This document shows positions 16,025 to 18,941 of a stretch of DNA of 18,941 nucleotides, one piece after another. The translations under genes were made by a program, and so were the position numbers. Source of the DNA: an uncultured Erysipelotrichaceae bacterium. GTDB taxonomy: Bacteria; Bacillota_I; Bacilli_A; Erysipelotrichales; Erysipelotrichaceae. The notes below the pieces were generated by a model. The model was not told the DNA's origin, did no database searches, and saw nothing but the letters and a program-made list of their open reading frames with translations. The DNA is taken from contig CALBJM010000119.1 in assembly GCA_937893225.1 (NCBI GenBank), positions 1-18,941 on the forward strand, written 5' to 3'. The stretch's first letter is position 1, and every line of letters begins with the position of its first letter.

Positions 16025-18637
16025 TTAATTCTTTCTCAATTTCTTTATTGTTATCAAGCCTGTAGCAGCCACCAAGCATCCGATTACATACAACGGAATA
16101 TTTGTTTTATCACGCGTGTCAGGGGCATTTGACTTCTTACTAGTTTCTGTCCCAGTTGTTGGATTTTCTGGTGTATCACTCGTTCCTGGATTTTCTGGTG
16201 TTGGTGTTGGATTTTCTGGTGTATCTGTTGGTTCGCTAGGCTTTATATTATCTACTTTTGTTCTCCAAACCTGTGCACCATAGAATGGATTAGCTGTACC
16301 GATTACTAAGTAACCAGGTGTTTCAGTAATAATACGCAAACCATGGTTATAACGATCTCCAAATCCATTTGTTGTTAATGTAGCTACATTGACATTACCA
16401 TTATCATCTTGTGTAATTTCATAGAAATCAAATCCAGCTTCAGAAGTTTTCATATATTCTAAACATGTATGCAAATATCCTAGATTTTCAGAAGTCGTAA
16501 AGGAAATCAACATTTGATACATCGCTTTTATATCTTCAGGCAGTTTAGAATTATCAATCAACTTTTCTAACTTTTCATGAATATAATCATATAATTTTAT
16601 GAAATCTTCAGAAATGCTCTTATTCAACATTTCTCTTAACTCTCTCAATGCTGCATTGATTTGTTCTAGTTCAGACAATACATCTTCCGATAGATTTGTT
16701 TCAATAGAACCATTCATAATAGCTTCAACCAATTGGTTTGTCTGCTCTTCACTTAATGACACAGGTGTGTAAGATGTAATTTGATCATCTTCCATCTCAT
16801 ACGTAGCTACTGGTTGTTCCTGATTCAATTCATCCACAATTTGGTTAACAAGTACTCTTGCTTCATCTTCTGTAATATCTATATCTGCAGCATTTGTAGA
16901 AACTTCAGATGTTGAACGAGAAGTGAACATCAATTTCACGAGAACGAGAATGTAATTTAATTGACTCTTCCATTCATCTTGTGACATGTTCAACAATTCC
17001 CCATTTACCATTTGTGCAATGCAATGTGTCAAAGAAGTTTCATCCACTGTAGAAAGATACATTTTATCTGCAACGACGTTTGTCATCCATGTATATTGGT
17101 TCATATGCGATGCATAACCAGAACCAATACCTGTTAAACTTGTTGGAAACATTTTTGTTGAATCCCCAACTACCATTTGCATATTTTCATTATGATCCAT
17201 ACGATATAAATTAACAGATTGCTTCAAATTCTTAGCAAGCATCCTAAATGACTTATTTGTAAGAATATCTGTTAAAGAATAATTGACATCATTATATTCG
17301 CCAATATACAAATAATCCCCATAAACCTGTAAAGTTGCTGCACCAGAAGCTGTTCTTTCCGGATCAATACCAAATGTATAACGTGCACCATCATTGGTAT
17401 TCCCAATAACTGGTGTCCATGTCCATGCATTAGGATCATTTACTTCGCCTACTGTAGGATCATATACACCCTTTACTACCGCAAAAGGCTGTTCCTTTGT
17501 ACCATCTTTTGCTTTTCCGCTCACGATAGAAGTATAAATCGTATTCTCACCATACTGAACGATTTGGTAAAGACCACCTCCTCCTTCACTATCTGTACGA
17601 TTTACTGCAGGATAATCAAATAAATTTTGTTGGTTAGCAATTGTTGTAAAACTACCATGCAACGTATCCAAGTTTGTTTCCATGAAGTCAGCATTAACTT
17701 CCTTAGGATCTTTCGCTGCCATGATCGTAGCTCCAAAAGGTTCCCCTTGTGTTGTATCAGCTAACCCACCAGCAAGTAACCATTCTTCTTTAGTGCCATC
17801 TGCTTTTGTTGCTACAAATGTATCAATTGCACGTGTCGATGTAAATACATTTTGCGTATTCAAAGCACGATATCCATCTGTACTCACGCACTGTGCAACT
17901 TTCACTAATTTATCTGTACTTGGATCAAGTTCATAAACACATGGAACACCATTTTGATACGAGATTTCATAATTTATCGCAACGCTTGGATCATTTGGAA
18001 TCTGTATACCATACAATGACTGTCCAGCCATTGCCTTTCCATCAGAAACCAAACCAACAAAATATAATTTCCCGTTATATTTCGTTGCTGACCTAAAAAT
18101 CGGTACACCATCACACTTTCCTTGAGTATAGAGTGTTCTAGACATCAAAATTTTTGTTTCGCCTGTCTTAATATTGAATTTCAAAAATACGGATCCTGCA
18201 GGAATGCCATCATCCTCTTTTCCTTTGTTCAATTTACCATTGAACATCACATCTACGACAGCTTTTGCAACTTCTGCACTCGCCCCAAACTGCGTTACGG
18301 AACGTTCTACTTGAGAATATGCACTTAGCGCACCATACATCGTTCCCATATACACCCAATCTCCATAGGTTTCTGCACAATATGTATAGGACTGAACGCT
18401 ATCAGCATTATCTGATAAGCCGTCTGTGTTTTCTGAAATTTGCAAAGGACTTGTATAATCTACAATACCATCCTTAGTCTCCGTTCCACTATTTTTATGT
18501 GAAACTTTTTCAAACACATATTGTCCATCTTGTGTCGTATACGTATGCGGAAATGTAGTCTCTTCAGCTACCAAAGCATATGTTGAGCAATTCAAGCCCA
18601 AAAACATAGCCATGAAAAATGATAATACCTTTTTCAT
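16025..18637 (-). CDS. Large secreted surface protein with a degenerate cell-wall sorting signal
   Basis: An 870-residue exported protein of unknown function. It starts with a signal peptide (about 1-24, ending near ALVA). The body, about 30-535, is rich in Gly, Tyr and short beta-type segments such as YGDWVYMGTMYGALSAY and YGDYLYIGEYND, suggesting a beta-propeller-like repeat fold. A long helical, Glu/Gln-rich insertion covers about 536-730. The beta part then resumes with TPGYLVIGTANPFYGAQVWR. A Pro/Thr/Glu linker with repeated TPENP units (about 800-835) follows, and the end has an anchor layout: APDTRD at 838-843, a hydrophobic helix at about 847-864 and the basic tail KKLRKN. The usual Gly of such motifs is Arg842. 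The start was placed at 18637 (GGGGAG at 6 nt, proper signal peptide) rather than 18682, whose extra residues include the promoter's -10 box. No neighbouring sortase is seen. Confidence 0.8.
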   Translation of the reverse strand: MKKVLSFFMAMFLGLNCSTYALVAEETTFPHTYTTQDGQYVFEKVSHKNSGTETKDGIVDYTSPLQISENTDGLSDNADSVQSYTYCAETYGDWVYMGTMYGALSAYSQVERSVTQFGASAEVAKAVVDVMFNGKLNKGKEDDGIPAGSVFLKFNIKTGETKILMSRTLYTQGKCDGVPIFRSATKYNGKLYFVGLVSDGKAMAGQSLYGIQIPNDPSVAINYEISYQNGVPCVYELDPSTDKLVKVAQCVSTDGYRALNTQNVFTSTRAIDTFVATKADGTKEEWLLAGGLADTTQGEPFGATIMAAKDPKEVNADFMETNLDTLHGSFTTIANQQNLFDYPAVNRTDSEGGGGLYQIVQYGENTIYTSIVSGKAKDGTKEQPFAVVKGVYDPTVGEVNDPNAWTWTPVIGNTNDGARYTFGIDPERTASGAATLQVYGDYLYIGEYNDVNYSLTDILTNKSFRMLAKNLKQSVNLYRMDHNENMQMVVGDSTKMFPTSLTGIGSGYASHMNQYTWMTNVVADKMYLSTVDETSLTHCIAQMVNGELLNMSQDEWKSQLNYILVLVKLMFTSRSTSEVSTNAADIDITEDEARVLVNQIVDELNQEQPVATYEMEDDQITSYTPVSLSEEQTNQLVEAIMNGSIETNLSEDVLSELEQINAALRELREMLNKSISEDFIKLYDYIHEKLEKLIDNSKLPEDIKAMYQMLISFTTSENLGYLHTCLEYMKTSEAGFDFYEITQDDNGNVNVATLTTNGFGDRYNHGLRIITETPGYLVIGTANPFYGAQVWRTKVDNIKPSEPTDTPENPTPTPENPGTSDTPENPTTGTETSKKSNAPDTRDKTNIPLYVIGCLVAATGLITIKKLRKN

Positions 18638-18655
18638 ACTATTCTCCCCTCTATG

Positions 18656-18767
18656 GTGAAATATTATAACGTGAAAAATCAAACAGTTTGTCTAACTTTG
18701 AACACGATATAAAAGTTCATAACGATTTTCAGCTGGGTTTTTAACATAATTTCACAAATATTTCACA
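18656..18767. repeat. Four GTGAAA/TTTCAC motifs in the divergent intergenic region
   Basis: GTGAAA occurs at 18656-18661 and 18671-18676, flanking the -10 of the surface protein gene, and TTTCAC occurs at 18750-18755 and 18761-18766, the last two 11 nt apart as TTTCACA repeats. The regular spacing could mark binding sites of one regulator, but the region is very AT-rich and chance is possible. The remainder of this 190-nt interval shows only a short inverted repeat TGAAC/GTTCA at 18699-18719. Confidence 0.3.
18663..18668 (-). promoter_or_regulatory. -10 box of the surface protein gene
   Basis: TATAAT on the reverse strand (18668-18663) lies 25 nt before the ATG at 18637, with the GGGGAG ribosome binding site between them. 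The -35 region is unclear; TAGACA is present upstream but with a spacer of about 20 nt. Confidence 0.55.
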
Positions 18768-18792
18768 TTTCTAAATTTTCATTATAAATATC

Positions 18793-18822
18793 ATGCCATT
18801 TCCACATAGAATGCTCTATACT
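18793..18822 (+). promoter_or_regulatory. Promoter 6 nt upstream of the last gene (leaderless start)
   Basis: TATACT at 18817-18822 has a fair -35, ATGCCA at 18793-18798, with an 18-nt spacer. Only TTATCT separates the -10 from the ATG at 18829 and there is no Shine-Dalgarno, so transcription should begin at or next to the start codon. Confidence 0.5.
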
Positions 18823-18828
18823 TTATCT

Positions 18829-18941
18829 ATGAGAAAAAAAATAATTATAACGATTGCATGTATTTGTGGAGGTGCATTATCCATAGCATTATCTTATGCA
18901 TGGTTCTCTTCTGCAAACTTTGCCATCAACAAATACGCAAT
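18829..18941 (+). CDS. 5' end of an exported or membrane-anchored protein, cut by the right edge
   Basis: ATG 18829 opens a frame with no stop to the window end (37 full codons). It begins MRKKIIITIACICGGALSI and continues ALSYAWFSSANFAIN. This is a basic start followed by a hydrophobic segment of about 20 residues, that is a signal peptide or membrane anchor. The frame begins exactly 6 nt after a -10 box and lacks a ribosome binding site, as in the carboxypeptidase gene. The gene is divergent from the large surface protein. Too little is present to name a family. Confidence 0.65.
   Translation, partial: MRKKIIITIACICGGALSIALSYAWFSSANFAINKYA

Noticed and set aside
1..18941. CRISPR array, insertion sequence, prophage, tRNA or riboswitch
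   Set aside because: I saw no spaced direct repeats, transposase-like frame, tRNA cloverleaf or long structured leader; leaders here are too short for riboswitches.

Overview
The window comes from an AT-rich, low-GC Gram-positive (Firmicutes-type) chromosome. The evidence is strong AGGAGG-type ribosome binding sites, lipoprotein and cell-wall-anchor style secretion signals, U-tract terminators, and an NADP-glutamate dehydrogenase, GH36 alpha-galactosidase and ElaA-type acetyltransferase of the kind common in gut anaerobes. A member of Erysipelotrichia or a related class is my best guess, from general protein flavour only. I see no phage, transposon, CRISPR, tRNA or rRNA. Gene density is high and no gap exceeds 200 bases.

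Positions 1-6963 hold a signalling block on the + strand. It begins with a membrane diguanylate cyclase (extracellular dCache plus an intact GGDEF with I-site), divergent from a gene cut by the left edge. After a hairpin terminator comes a two-gene operon with an ATGA overlap. Its genes are an orphan sugar-type solute-binding lipoprotein with no permease or ATPase nearby, and a 1275-residue hybrid histidine kinase (dCache, PAS, catalytically broken GGDEF, GAF-like, HisKA, HATPase, REC). The arrangement suggests that the binding protein presents a ligand to the kinase rather than feeding a transporter. This is the most interesting system in the window.

Positions 6966-13516 hold - strand metabolic and repair genes. 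alkA-ogt is a DNA-alkylation repair pair. Upstream of it lie a membrane-anchored M15 (VanY-type) D,D-carboxypeptidase with a Pro/Thr linker, gdhA, and a GH36 alpha-galactosidase followed by a YrdC/TsaC threonylcarbamoyl-AMP synthase.

Positions 13597-15054 (+) hold an ElaA-like GNAT acetyltransferase and an M19 dipeptidase as one operon. Positions 15077-18637 (-) hold a membrane-anchored alpha/beta hydrolase and a large secreted surface protein whose C-terminal sorting-like signal carries Arg where Gly is expected. A divergent exported or membrane protein starts at 18829 and runs off the right edge.

Wherever a promoter can be read, the -10 box lies very close to the start codon. In five genes it is 20-25 nt away, giving short leaders, and in two it is only 6 nt away with no Shine-Dalgarno, which predicts leaderless mRNAs. 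Several start codons were moved on this evidence. Convergent genes share bidirectional hairpin terminators, two of which overlap stop codons.
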